The notes: generated from the letters alone by a model not told the origin. Counted from the stretch's first letter, positions 27,401 to 38,679 are shown. The stretch is 64,000 nt of DNA from Trichinella spiralis (GCA_000181795.3 CM012954.1:2442823-2506822); one strand, 5' to 3'. Translations and numbers: made by a program.

Positions 27401-29589
27401 TCTAAGTATATGAAAAACAGCTTACCCTCTCTGGGGCAACAAACTGTTGATAGCCGATCATGACCAACATGACAGAAATGTGTAGGCGGACAACTGCTTG
27501 CTATCGATGAACCAGAACAAAGCAACACTCGACCGCTTTGCTGACGTAGAGGTGTTCCATTGGCGCAAGTACGTCCTAAGGCAAAAAAAATCAAACAACT
27601 GACTAATGATTTCTTCATATGGAGAAAGAACAGTGAAAAATTTACGTTCACAAAATGCACGACATTCATCAGACGATTCGAAATTATTCATATTGCCATC
27701 AGTGCCACGATAGAGGAACTCTTGACAACGGCCACTTATCTGGTCGAAATACCAACGCACCAATGGTCGAGAACCTTGACCAAGATCTAATGGCAAAAAG
27801 CATTCGGATGGATAATGGTCCAGCTGATGATGACCAGCAACTAAAATGACAAATCATTTGTGGAAATTTCATTTCAAAAACAAATGTTCACTAACTGCTG
27901 CTGTCTGGACAGCAAACTGATGAGGTATTGTTCGGTGAAAAATGACATCTGAAGCCAGGAGAACACTGAAAGTTATTTTCAACACTGCAGTGCTCTGCCT
28001 CGACCGCTAAAACAGTTCCGTTGCAAACGAGTGTTGCCGATTCGCTTGCCTTTTTCAAATTATTTTCTTCATAAAAATTTTTCATACAATGATTACAATA
28101 ACAATGATAAACAATAACAAACTTACCAACTGGACAACAAACTGAAATTGTAGCATTGTAGTTACACAGCTGACCATTTGGACACTGATAATTGTTGTGC
28201 TGATCACAAAGCTCAACTTCATTGATTTTCTTCAATCCATTGCACACAAGAATCGACTGCTGACTAATCGGCTGATGACGAATATCTGGCTGCAAGAATC
28301 CGTACTGTTGTTCTCCAGCAATTAGCTTATTGCTAAGTAATACATCTGGAAACTGGTATCGTTGTGATGAACAAGCTGCCATGCATTCCATCTCAGTTTC
28401 AAAATTGTTTGCATTTCCGCCAAAACCGAAAAATAAAAACGTTCGACACTGGTCAGCATTCTGATCATAAGCCCAACGCACGTCCAAATTATAGCCTTGG
28501 CCAGTGCTGAGCGGCAACTGACATGGATCGCCAACCAATTCGCCAATACCCTTACCCTCAGAGGCAGGTCTGTATGCGGCAGGATTGCAGTAAAAATTGC
28601 ATTCAAATTGTGAACTGAATACATTCAACGTCTGGGTCGGTTCAATCGACTGGTGATGAATCATTACTGGCTGACACCTACCAATCAGTGCATCAAATGT
28701 CCATTGAAGTTGTGAACTACTACTGCCACCATTAATATTGCTATTGACAGCTGAAATCATCTTCGGCTGCAAACATCTCTCGTCAAATTCTACCGTCTGT
28801 TTCGAAGGGTGTACAGAAAGCGGCTGCCCAGCATTTGAAAGCACGCCTTCCCCTGAAGGAATAGCTGGAGCCATGGTTCCTGGAGCTGGCGTATTTACTG
28901 ATGGCTCAGGAAATGGCATCGGCTCTTTCGGTAATGTGTACACTGAACTGATCTGTGGCTTGGAGGGCTGTTGAACCATATACAACGGCCAAGTGGCTTG
29001 CAATTCTGAAATCGACTGCTGATCAGAAGTATAAACTGCAGTTCCCGGCGGGTACGTTTGTAAATTTTGCAGCACCGATTCAGGTATTTTCTGCCCGCCA
29101 TTGCCAGACGACGGCCTATGAATCACGTAAGGTGTTTGTGGAACGGTCGACGCCTGCACTGTTGACTGATGCGAATTCAGAATTCCATTCAAATTCTGAA
29201 CATTGGAATGGTTGGGAATTGGCATTGGACGGGGAGTGGTTTGCACTATTGGAGTTGGAATTTGTGGTTCCGGAGTTGGAATAATTTTTGGCAACGTAGG
29301 ATAAGTTGCAAACGGGTATGTCCAAGAGGCTGGATTAAAATTGAAGCCCATCGCGGACGCCAACGACTTATCTACCACATTCAACGCACTTGCAGGGTAT
29401 GGAAGTTTAGGGTGAGCATCGAAAACTGGTGGCGGCACTAAATAAAATAATTAAAAATTATTTAAGAAAAAAACATATTCATTTCAGCATCAGTGATATA
29501 ACACTTGCAATAACAAATAATTAACTGGCTTAACAGTAAACTTTTAACATATTTATCAAATAAATTTTAAAGAAAAATTAACAACACGA

Positions 29590-29665
<76 letters not shown>

Positions 29666-29910
29666 GTTGCCTGTGGTTGATGCAGCAGGAGAAGAGTTCT
29701 TAATACACTTTTGCACACACTGATCTTTGGTTAGAAAGTTGTTCTGATTGCCACCATATCCAGTATAGAAAAACTTCTGGCAGCCACCTAGCTTGACATC
29801 GTGATACCAGCGTTCCATACGTCCACTGCCGTGACCAGACAAACGTGGTAAATTACATCCATTATCAGCTTTAAATACAATAGAATGATTTAAATCAAAG
29901 AAGAATAAGA

Positions 29911-29941
<31 letters not shown>

Positions 29942-30459
29942 TCCCTGCTGTATTACCCAAAGCACTGGGACAACAATAGGTTGTGATTCGAGAAGAACCA
30001 ATGTGACACCAATAGCCGACCGTGCAATCCGCGTCTGAGAAACAATGCAAAGGCTTACCGTCGCTAAGCTGCGGGGCACCGTCACGGCACAGCAATGAAT
30101 AATCTAAAATTTATAAAATTTGCAATTTATGAAATTAGCTAATTTCACAACTATGTGGCAAATTTTTGTATTAATTGAGATACTGCTTACTGTCAGCAAA
30201 CTTTTCATTGCTCCCAATTTAAATATTTCACCTCTGCAAATAAATAAATAAACAAATATGAAGTGCCAGAAATATGGTGAATAAAATTCGATTCATTTGA
30301 AAATTCAATACTTATCACCACAGCTCAAAATGTTTGTATCTTATTGTTGAAACAATTATTCTAATGTGATTCGTCTTCGTTAATTAACTGCCTTGTTGCT
30401 ATTCTCTTTTCGATAAAAATGCACAATTACAAAAACGTTATTGCAATATATAAATAAAT

Positions 30460-30499
<40 letters not shown>

Positions 30500-30989
30500 G
30501 TACATAAACGAGTTTGACACAAGTGCAGCAAAATCAAAGTGCCGAAAATAAAATCACACCAAAAATGCTCTTACCTACATACTGGGTGTCAATTTGGAGT
30601 ACTTGTTTGTCAGAAATGGTTGTCGTTGGCAAATGAGTAACAATGTCAGCAAAACCAAACGGATTCGGTATATCAACGCTGAATGACGCTTCTCTTCCGC
30701 TGTTCAAATCCACATCTGGCGGGTAAATTTTCACCGTGATCACTTTGGCTTCGTTGCTAGGGTCGCTGTCCACACTATCCGGCAAAGCAGTGGCGTTCTC
30801 TTCTGTCGACTGATCTTGAGCAGCATCGTTGATCACGGCATCTGTGACCGGCTTGGCGGAGGTTCTCCTGATGATGGACAAAAAAACAGGCAAACCGGCG
30901 TCCGAGTCGTTGTTGCTGGTCACAACAGCGCTACTGAAAAGGAAAACCAAAAGCAGAAAAACAAAGTGAAAATGCTCGCTACTGTGCAT
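15448..30989 (-). CDS. giant secreted multi-Kunitz / lustrin-type cysteine-rich protein
   Basis: 28 exons, about 2,393 residues. Exons: 30989-30575, 30103-29957, 29868-29665, 29437-28127, 28066-27896, 27840-27646, 27575-27426, 26584-26417, 26355-26194, 26118-25936, 25831-25682, 25554-25384, 25321-25169, 25080-24763, 24699-24532, 24459-24310, 23996-23829, 23753-23436, 23339-23193, 23129-22962, 22890-22750, 17910-17737, 17651-17499, 17429-17262, 17171-17022, 16960-16580, 16505-15723, 15662-15448. Every junction is phase 1. A signal peptide (FVFLLLVFLFSSAVV) is followed by a Thr/Asp-rich segment, a Pro/Gln-rich linker in the 1.3-kb exon 4, and then about 18 Kunitz domains alternating with about 17 lustrin-type domains (YWCHVG...VCCP). 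All but the last Kunitz domain lack the Cys14-Cys38 pair (for example YTGRGGNQNNF where SGCGGN is expected). The last has six cysteines. Probably extracellular matrix or cuticle; inhibitory activity is uncertain. Exon 15 appears to use a GC donor. Confidence 0.88.
15832..15856 (-). repeat. (GTT/AAC)n tract encoding poly-Asn in the Kunitz/lustrin protein
   Basis: The GTT-type triplet run encodes a short poly-Asn stretch inside the penultimate coding exon, between the cysteines of the last lustrin-type domain. This is an in-frame microsatellite expansion. Confidence 0.8.
19901..19908 (+). promoter_or_regulatory. TATA box of the nested M13 gene
   Basis: TATAAAAG lies about 200 nt before the M13 start codon. 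An initiator-like TCAGTC near 19941 is at a plausible distance for the transcription start. This supports an independent promoter inside the host intron. Confidence 0.5.
20107..22497 (+). CDS. M13 (neprilysin-like) membrane protein, predicted catalytically inactive
   Basis: Single uninterrupted exon of 796 residues starting at the ATG at 20107. A basic cytosolic tail (CERERRKRRIKRR) precedes one membrane segment (IGLFSNLIGIILFVTLAVLV), giving type II topology. An M13 ectodomain follows: CSDFHEFACGGW near the start, then VDKLTSM, QLQPPFY, ENLAD, FTPEQLFFLSYANLWC, YRLIGTLRNFPPFSEAFHC, and a C-terminus ending SKRCDIYN. In active M13 enzymes the zinc site is HExxH, with ExxxD downstream. Here HEITH is REITR (21991-22005), so both zinc-binding histidines are replaced by Arg codons (CGC, CGC). 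The Glu of ENLAD is kept. The substrate-binding NAxY motif is also lost (WYDRQ), and the terminal Trp is Tyr. I infer a pseudoenzyme. Absence of introns and a visibly G+C-rich codon pattern against AT-rich surroundings suggest a retrocopy. It lies antisense within a Kunitz/lustrin intron. Confidence 0.93.
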   Translation: MLRLHPRYVVDMHTLWCERERRKRRIKRRIFLIGLFSNLIGIILFVTLAVLVNSPEWTRDSDELRTRDQSTENRIEQRCRMVKQSGGWRQTAVNVLENVEASVDACSDFHEFACGGWRRRHAQYGHTVRDLLTERLFEQIRRALDLVDERTPLRALRRLKFAYAACVDTEAMDLLQGKPLCRLLTGNGDPVLGSWPLLELPDTEPGSGAGVAFKIGHLKAEYGVDTVFFAHAKPDAGDNDRSFVLELSGAALPLGLGSFTGLYYLDETHYGWIMREYAQLIERVAQLLRKQMLSADHPHPVLINRTEIDLMVEFEQNLARAVLDATDDDDAEMTWSLQTLQEQIPNFDWFAMFEALLQPDVLERIVPTDNAAADSEGRLRVKPAFLANVTELLQQTNNRTINNYLVWRLVKQSLPFLGQEYRDALRQFDRATRLRGHSAKTEEDRWRECVALINHNDHLPGLGYASGRLYAEHAFDDDEQADAEWLIEELRHTYQESVGRLRWMDPKQRHAAVDKLTSMRRYVGYPNWIRNDERLETYYERLEFDDDHDGAFEVHFKLRSWAVRENMRSLLSGAERLDQFVGSPDATESWYDRQLNMLTIPIGQLQPPFYRSDFPRAVTFGGLGSAVAREITRAFDPVGAKYDARSRQLNWWTAENKLRFTNITDCLSNDYEQYCYPHLNLCVNGQRTANENLADLVGLSIAYAAYRNWTTAQGEAEPSLPLVDFTPEQLFFLSYANLWCSHSSEQALIDQLTTGYEAPDRYRLIGTLRNFPPFSEAFHCSPESYMSPSKRCDIYN
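22667..22672 (+). promoter_or_regulatory. poly(A) signal AATAAA, M13 gene
   Basis: Canonical hexamer 170 nt past the M13 stop codon and still within the host intron. The nested gene therefore has its own 3' end. Confidence 0.65.
24531..24532 (-). other. probable GC-AG intron donor
   Basis: At the end of the Kunitz exon 24699-24532 every sibling exon reads CCxG|GT. Here the sequence is CCAG|GCAATG, with no phase-1 GT nearby. A GC donor keeps frame into the lustrin exon at 24459. Confidence 0.55.
26951..27075 (-). pseudogene. decayed lustrin-type exon
   Basis: Within the 841-nt intron between the exons ending at 27426 and starting at 26584, a phase-1 acceptor (AACTTTAG) is followed by DLNPF, like the usual exon start xxNPC. 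A stop follows. In another frame comes MPSSRRLFVGALSIIICCSK, which lines up with the CPSSYWCHIG...VCCPGG core of sibling exons. I read this as a degenerate module that has lost frame and most cysteines. Confidence 0.4.
29590..29663. repeat. (AAT)n microsatellite
   Basis: Long pure AAT/ATA trinucleotide run immediately downstream (minus sense) of the donor of Kunitz exon 3. The equivalent tract in the second copy (about 31770-31823) is shorter and interrupted. Confidence 0.9.
29911..29942. repeat. (AT)n microsatellite
   Basis: Dinucleotide tract in the intron between the first Kunitz exon and the first lustrin exon. It is repeated at 32071-32102. Confidence 0.9.
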
Positions 30990-31162
30990 CGGCCACTTCC
31001 AGGGCTACAAGAGGACAACTAGAAAACGCGGCAGGATCACGGTCTTGCACTACTTGACCGCCCTGCCCTGTGTGTGCATGTGTACTCGCAGACAAATAAC
31101 GCGGACGTTGTTGTCCGTCGATGGCCGAGGACGACGGTCCTGTCACCGTCCATTTTGTGTTT

Positions 31163-31172
31163 NNNNNNNNNN
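31163..31172. other. assembly gap (10 N)
   Basis: Ten ambiguous bases separate the two near-identical copies. Confidence 0.99.
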
Positions 31173-31773
31173 GTGGCTTGCAATTTTGAAATCGACTGCT
31201 GATCAGAAGTATAAAGTGCAGTTCCCGGCGGGTACGTTTGTAAATTTTGCAGCACCGATTCAGGTATTTTCTGCCCGCCATTGCCAGACGACGGCCTATG
31301 AATCACGTAAGGTGTTTGTGGAACGGTCGACGCCTGCACTGTTGACTGATGCGAATTCAGAATTCCATTCAAATTCTGAACATTGGAATGGTTGGGAATT
31401 GGCATTGGACGGGGAGTGGTTTGCACTATTGGAGTTGGAATTTGTGGTTCCGGAGTTGGAATAATTTTTGGCAACGTAGGATAAGTTGCAAACGGGTATG
31501 TCCAAGAGGCTGGATTAAAATTGAAGCCCATCGCGGACGCCAACGACTTATCTACCACATTCAACGCACTTGCAGGGTATGGAAGTTTAGGGTGAGCATC
31601 GAAAACTGGTGGCGGCACTAAATAAAATAATTAAAAATTATTTAAGAAAAAAACATATTCATTTCAGCATCAGTGATATAACACTTGCAATAACAAATAA
31701 TTAACTGGCTTAACAGTAAACTTTTAACATATTTATCAAATAAATTTTAAAGAAAAATTAACAACACGAAATA

Positions 31774-31805
<32 letters not shown>

Positions 31806-32070
31806 TATAATAATAATAATATACAGTTGCCTGTGGTTGATGCAGCAGGAGAAGAGTTCTTAATACACTTTTGCACACACTGATCTTTGGTTAGAAAGTT
31901 GTTCTGATTGCCACCATATCCAGTATAGAAAAACTTCTGGCAGCCACCTAGCTTGACATCGTGATACCAGCGTTCCATACGTCCACTGCCGTGACCAGAC
32001 AAACGTGGTAAATTACATCCATTATCAGCTTTAAATACAATAGAATGATTTAAATCAAAGAAGAATAAGA

Positions 32071-32101
<31 letters not shown>

Positions 32102-33143
32102 TCCCTGCTGTATTACCCAAAGCACTGGGACAACAATAGGTTGTGATTCGAGAAGAACCAATGTGACACCAATAGCCGACCGTGCAATCCGCGTCTGAGA
32201 AACAATGCAAAGGCTTACCGTCGCTAAGCTGCGGGGCACCGTCACGGCACAGCAATGAATAATCTAAAATTTATAAAATTTGCAATTTATGAAATTAGCT
32301 AATTTCACAACTATGTGGCAAATTTTTGTATTAATTGAGATACTGCTTACTGTCAGCAAACTTTTCATTGCTCCCAATTTAAATATTTCACCTCTGCAAA
32401 TAAATAAATAAACAAATATGAAGTGCCAGAAATATGGTGAATAAAATTCGATTCATTTGAAAATTCAATACTTATCACCACAGCTCAAAATGTTTGTATC
32501 TTATTGTTGAAACAATTATTCTAATGTGATTCGTCTTCGTTAATTAACTGCCTTGTTGCTATTCTCTTTTCGATAAAAATGCACAATTACAAAAACGTTA
32601 TTGCAATATATAAATAAATTTGAATATATATATATATATATATATATGTATATGTACATAAACGAGTTTGACACAAGTGCAGCAAAATCAAAGTGCCGAA
32701 AATAAAATCACACCAAAAATGCTCTTACCTACATACTGGGTGTCAATTTGGAGTACTTGTTTGTCAGAAATGGTTGTCGTTGGCAAATGAGTAACAATGT
32801 CAGCAAAACCAAACGGATTCGGTATATCAACGCTGAATGACGCTTCTCTTCCGCTGTTCAAATCCACATCTGGCGGGTAAATTTTCACCGTGATCACTTT
32901 GGCTTCGTTGCTAGGGTCGCTGTCCACACTATCCGGCAAAGCAGTGGCGTTCTCTTCTGTCGACTGATCTTGAGCAGCATCGTTGATCACGGCATCTGTG
33001 ACCGGCTTGGCGGAGGTTCTCCTGATGATGGACAAAAAAACAGGCAAACCGGCGTCCGAGTCGTTGTTGCTGGTCACAACAGCGCTACTGAAAAGGAAAA
33101 CCAAAAGCAGAAAAACAAAGTGAAAATGCTCGCTACTGTGCAT
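31173..33143 (-). CDS. second, truncated copy of the Kunitz/lustrin 5' exons (probable haplotype duplicate)
   Basis: It repeats exon 1 with its signal peptide (33143-32729), the first lustrin exon (32263-32117), the first Kunitz exon (to about 31825) and the beginning of the Pro/Gln-rich exon (31617-31173), where it is cut by the N gap. The encoded protein differs from copy 1 at only a couple of residues near the gap (for example TALYT against TAVYT). Introns are equally conserved, which argues against an old duplication. I regard it as the same locus represented twice and would not count it as a separate gene. Confidence 0.75.
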
Positions 33144-33313
33144 CGGCCACTTCCAGGGCTACAAGAGGACAACTAGAAAACGCGGCAGGATCACGGTCTT
33201 GCACTACTTGACCGCCCTGCCCTGTGTGTGCATGTGTACTCGCAGACAAATAACGCGGACGTTGTTGTCCGCCGATGGCCGAGGACGACGGCCTGTCACC
33301 GTCATTTGTGTTT
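31173..33313. repeat. near-identical long direct duplicate, copy 2
   Basis: Counterpart of 28993-31162. Unlike copy 1 it continues past 33313 into unique sequence, so it is the contig that links to the TPX2-like gene. Confidence 0.92.
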
Positions 33314-33906
33314 ATTTTGCCAATACACTTGAAAGTGAAAAGGGCGTGGCCACAGCTTGGCACCGACGAGCTCTGGACGTTCTTCCGTTCGTTGCCCAAG
33401 CAGCATTCATTTAAACTGATCGTCATGATCCTCATCATTGTTCTAAACTTGTCGTCATTTTTCACTTTATCAACAACACTAAACAAAACACCATCCTTTA
33501 CCTCGCCTCATTCTAACCCACGTTCGCTCGCTCTCTTTTCTGGCCTTTCTTACGTTTTGTTGTGAAGGAAAAATAATCCAATTTAAAAAATACGGAGCAG
33601 GGCTAAATTTTTTTTATTCAATTAAAATTACCTCAGCACACAGACAGCTGTAGCGTGAAAAATGTAAAGATTAATGGGAAAAAAAGCAAAAAACCAGTGG
33701 AGAGAATCAATTTTCACTGCTTGCTTGAAGATGATGCTTGCTTTTCAGTAGGTTTCGCTTCTCTGCGGGGTCCCAAATTACTAAAAATTAGCCAAATCAA
33801 TTCCCAATAGAATCAGTTTAAAGTGAATATAAAACAACATAAACAACTCAACGTATTATATTGAATATTATTATTTATAAAATGATTAATTTCTGTAATC
33901 TATTTT
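33144..33906. other. upstream region of the Kunitz/lustrin gene / downstream of the TPX2-like gene
   Basis: No supported coding exon. The first roughly 170 nt are the repeated 5' flank or 5' UTR of the Kunitz/lustrin gene. Open frames on both strands around 33200-33560 show no family similarity. Confidence 0.45.
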
Positions 33907-35337
33907 TCACACAAACCATCTGATTGGAAGTGGCTTGTGAACAAGCTGCTTGCGAAGTTGACGAATTTCTTTCTGCTCAATTTCCATCTGTTGACGTTCA
34001 GCTTCTTCTTTCAACGACTGATAAAAGCATCGACGTTGTTCAAGATGCTCATCGAACGCTTTTCGTTTCAACGCTCGTTGCTCAGTATTCAATATGATTG
34101 GTTGCGCTTCTACAAAAGAATATATTCATTTTTATCAGAAAAAAACAGAAATTTCACATTTCACAAGTAGAATAAAATTTGAACATATTTTCAAAAGAAA
34201 TGATTTTTTAATACTAATTTTCTCGCGTTCATTGCGCTGAATTTGAAATGGCTTCCGCAGACTGGATGGAGGTGGTCTCGCACGAAACTGACGCATACGC
34301 TTTGCCTGCTCAGATTCTTCTTTCAACTAAAAATGAAAACCTTCATCATTACAAAAAAATTAATCATAAAACAGTATACCTTCTGCTGGAACTTCTTTTC
34401 ATGAATTCGATGCCTTTCATCTGTACGAAATTTAAATTCTTGCACACGATTCGACGAGCTCAGTTTCGTTGCAAACGCATGCTGCTGAACAATCTGCACA
34501 TACAACAAAGAGCCAATTGTTATAAAATAAACTATGAACAATTAAAAAAGACAACTTTTTCTGATAAATTCCTCTTCGTTGTACATTGCAATTCCATGCC
34601 AACATTTTCTTCAGCCGAATTAGTTAAAACGGATGTAAGGCTGCTGCCTAAGGCTGATGAAGCAATCAAACTTTCCCCGGAAAAATTTGTACTAAAAATT
34701 GACATCGTTTTCAGACAAAAGTCGAACAAGTTATTATTTTTTTGCAGATGAAATTATTCACAAAATACTAGTTCAAAAAACGGTGCACGTTATATTGAAA
34801 CGAAAAAGTTCATTTCAATCATGCTCGAACAAACAACACACAATCCACAGAAAAGCAAACATCCCAAAGTACCTGACTGTTTCATCATTCAAACTGTTTG
34901 TCGATGAAAGCACATCGTCGAAAGTTTCCACATTAAGTTTTCTCATCATTTCTCCTGCTTCTGCTATAAAACAAACACTTATACTATTTTTACAAAATCA
35001 ACTTCTAATAAAAAAACAAAAAAAAGTACCCTGATCATTATCAATAAGATGGTGTTCAATACTTGCTACAACTGATCTTGCTGCGGGTTTTTCAATGTCA
35101 AAATTTTCTTTCTCATTCAAACTTATATCTACACACTTGAATGAGCTATTTTCAAAACTGCCACTAAATTAAATTCGTACAATATGACATTTCTAAATTG
35201 TCATATACATATATCAAGCAAACAATAAAAGAAACTAACTCAGGAGCAGATGACGGTAGACATAGTTCAAAATTTTCGGAAAATTCGCTCGGAAAACTGT
35301 TCGCTGCAGAGATAGAGAAGTGATCGCCGTTCGACAT
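33907..35337 (-). CDS. TPX2: TPX2 / TPXL-1-like spindle assembly factor
   Basis: Seven exons, about 295 residues: 35337-35240, 35163-35030, 34963-34873, 34691-34556, 34493-34380, 34326-34215, 34109-33907. All junctions are in frame. The start codon begins MSNGDHFSIS in a Ser/Phe-rich N-terminus. The C-terminal half is a basic, coiled-coil TPX2 domain with FKFRTDERHRIHEKKFQQ and FRARPPPSSLRKPFQ. It ends RQLRKQLVHKPLPIRWF, closely matching the conserved LVHKxxPIRK end of animal TPX2. TPX2 proteins activate and target Aurora A kinase and nucleate spindle microtubules; in nematodes TPXL-1 fills this role with a reduced architecture. It is much shorter than vertebrate TPX2 (about 750 residues). 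The N-terminal Aurora-binding segment cannot be confirmed by eye. The least certain exon is 34691-34556, which uses a GTTGTC donor. Confidence 0.82.
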
Positions 35338-38300
35338 TTCTAAAAAGATATTTTCTTTTCACTAAATTCCCATCCTATACAAGAGCACGATGATCAAAGT
35401 TCAATATACTGTTGGCTGTGTAAAGAACATTATTATATTAAAGGCAAACAGATTGCTCAAAAACGGCAACAATTTAAATGACAATAAAGAACTGATCAAT
35501 AACAAAATAAAAATATCAGGATCGTAAATAATATGAAATATGTAAGATAATGTCAATGAAGATTATTTATTGTCCAAATTTGTTTCCAATTATAACAATC
35601 CGTTACTCATCGATTCGAGTTCAACAAATACAACCGAAATTTGTGTTCACTTAACATGACCTATATAAAATTTCAAATTACGGTCAAATATTCAACAATA
35701 CTACCTGCACATCATTTAGATGATATTCCAATTTACAAATAAAAATTAATTTTAGGAAAAAATTTCATAACTGAGTTATCAACATTGGCTAATACAAAAA
35801 AACTGATAATTAAACGCAATCATAAAACAACAAACGACCTTACAAATTGTTTGATTTCAACTTAATTAAAATTGTATTACGTTAAATGCAATTAAAACAG
35901 AGTTCAAGATGGATGAATTTAATGGATAAAGTTCGGTGACATATTTTAACCAAAACTATTAAAGCAGCGACAAACGTTTCCCTCCGCAAAACAACTTCCA
36001 AAATACTTGGACAAAAAATTACGTTTTTCCTTGAACAAAGATTCTCACTGATAGAATGTTACTTTGCCAGCTGAGATATAAAAACTTTTACCAAATTTAG
36101 TTTTGCAAAAAAAGTGTAAAATTGAAAAATATTTTTCTATCTGAAACTGTTGCATAAAAGTTGCATTTCTTTCTTTTTATTTGCTGAAAAGATTGACTAT
36201 CAGTTCTGTGTAAAACAATGCTTTTACATCAAATTTATCATGGAATAATTATTGTACACTGATAAAATTTCATCTTTTACCTCATTTTCAAGACAATTTT
36301 GTTGATTTTAAATTTTTAAATTAATTTAATTCAATAAAATTCGATCAACTAAACAGAGAATGGAAGACAAGAGTCGAAAGTTCGAACTAAATGCAGTGAA
36401 ATTTCACAACTACTTAAAAAGCAACTAAGAATACAGCAAAGTGTAGAATGTACAGAAAAATATTTTCTACAATCATTGTTGAAGAAAATGAAAAATTCTC
36501 TCTTTTCAGCACTGAATCTCAATGCTCGAAAATCACAACAGTTACAAAGGCAACATTAAAAGTGTCAACTAAATCAGCAACATATTAATCATCAGATCAA
36601 CATTTTGGAAACAACAGAAAAGTTTGCTTAAATTTCAAAGCCGCTTTAAAATAATAATAATAACGCAATTCTCAAAAATTCTATTCAATTCGATTCTGCC
36701 ATCGAGAAACTAATTAAAAGCCTAAAGCAGAAGCGATAACGATTAGTGAATGGAGCATAAACAATCATACACTGCTTTGAACGGCAAACTGCTATCTGTT
36801 CAAATTATAGTCAAGATTTCCAATGTTCAACTACAAATTGAACGTGAATTCAAGATTTGAAAACAAAAATCTCAATACAACCAGATGAATGTGCAATTGT
36901 AAAATGAGGTAATCTTTCCAAACCAATGTTGCTGCTAACAGCTAACGGCAATGATGCTTGGAATGAAAAACCATAATTAAACTGACTGCAGAAATGAAAA
37001 ATGCAAAATTACTTCAGCCACATTGAAATATTACTTTAGTATTGGAATGGCTAATTTTCTCAAGGAATACACAATATTGTAATGCTCATTAATTTAAATG
37101 TTGCGGAACTGGTTATTTATAATTAATAGGTACTTCTCAATCGTTGTTTGACAACGTAATAACAAGGAATGAGATGCACCTGAGCAAACAAAATGCAAAT
37201 TTCTATACAACGCGCATGCGGAAAATTAATGCAATTTCTCTATCCGTAGTTATTTATTTGCTATTGCGCACACGATGTTTTAAATTTTGCACCGCTGATT
37301 TTGGTCAACATATTTTATTCTCCACGACGCCAAAGGGTACATTTAATAATAAAAAATCTTTACATTTATAATGTTCAATTATAAAAAGAAATAATTTCCA
37401 TTTCTCACAACAAATATTATTCAGGTTTGAAACGAATTGCTTAAAATGCACCGAATAAATCGGATCAATGTAGACACGAATTTCAGCGTTAAGGGTCCTT
37501 GAATTGTGTTTTTTGCCCACACTCCCATCCTTGTATCCAACGTGAAGAAAAAGTATCCCATTCTTTGCGATGCAAAGAAAAAAATACAGTTCAGACTGTT
37601 GTCATGGCCAAACAGAACGCTTGTGGATCAAACAGAAAAAAGGGACCGCCAAAAAATTCTCGACAGTCACCGAACCTTGACAAGAACGATTAGAGTCCAA
37701 GCATGGCGATCAGGTTGAAAATTGACCACTGGACGGCCTTCACGTAAAACACGCAGAGGATGCATGTTCTTTGAAATTGTTAATAAAAGAAATCGTTCTG
37801 ATTCCGTTTCACGAAAACTATACTTTCAAGGCAAAACATCGCTGTGACTTTGAAAGCAGACACATACCATCACTGTAATAACACTTTCAAAAAGCATGCC
37901 TGGGTCAACGAAAATAAAACTATGAACAAAAAAAAACAAAAATTTAAATTACCCTCCTGAAAATTCATTACTATTTTCTTCATAAGCCTATGAATTAATT
38001 GATCTATAATTGGTTAATTCCAAAGTTTTGTGCAAAGAATCTCAAGCTGATAACTGTAACATTTTCTACAACGAATACACACACATACACAAGCCTATAT
38101 GCGTATATGCATACATATTCCTTTCAATAATTATAAAATAATAATATTTTAAGATGAGTTCAAGCAATTATTTAAGTGAATGAAGAAATGCTTTTTTTAA
38201 ATTAAAATTGCAAATGTTGATTTTAAAATGCTCCCATACAAGCAAAGATAAAACAGAATTTGAAGAAAAAAAATGTAAATTCATTCTTAGCGGTTGTTGA

Positions 38301-38679
38301 CAGGGCAAGCAAAGCGACAATAATAACAATATTCGACGTTTGCTTTCTAGCAGACGGATAGCCATTAACAAAAGAAATTTTTTTCCTCACCCAAAGGTGG
38401 TATCTCAGACAACTTCTTGGTTCTGCCTAATAACAGAAGAACTCGGACGACCCCATTTTTAGTCAGGGAAAAAAATCACACCAACTAAACGCTCCCATTG
38501 TTGCGCGCAATTCTTACCGACAATCTGGTTCCGTTGAAACTGTATAAAAAAGCATCCAACCACAGCCGATGTCCACTTCGCCATACATCTTACCATCTTG
38601 TAGCTGTGCATCTTAGTCCTGTGACTAATTCGCTTTTGTGGTATAACTTCAAGCTGAACTCAGCATTAATACTCCCACC
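35338..38679. other. 3.3-kb AT-rich intergenic region
   Basis: It lies between divergent genes (TPX2-like on minus, thyroglobulin-domain gene on plus). No exon chain, RNA gene or mobile-element ORF is recognisable. The longest open frames (60-75 codons) look random. Confidence 0.5.

Larger units (their letters stand above)
28993..31162. repeat. near-identical long direct duplicate, copy 1
   Basis: It matches 31173-33313 almost base for base, through exons, introns and UTR of the Kunitz/lustrin 5' end. Differences are a few substitutions and microsatellite lengths. It ends at the 10-N gap. Confidence 0.92.

Noticed and set aside
27300-27420. Possible extra exon ending CCTG|GTAATT on the minus strand in the intron between Kunitz/lustrin exons 7 and 8
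   Set aside because: The only upstream acceptor in the right phase leads straight into a stop codon, and no cysteine module is encoded.
31173-33143. A second Kunitz/lustrin gene
   Set aside because: It is near-identical in introns and cut by the N gap. It is better explained as an allelic contig than as a paralogue.
33275-33565. Plus-strand 96-codon frame with a hydrophobic stretch
   Set aside because: It overlaps the opposite-strand 5' flank of the Kunitz/lustrin gene. There is no splice chain and no family similarity, and the opposite frame is also open, so it is probably chance.
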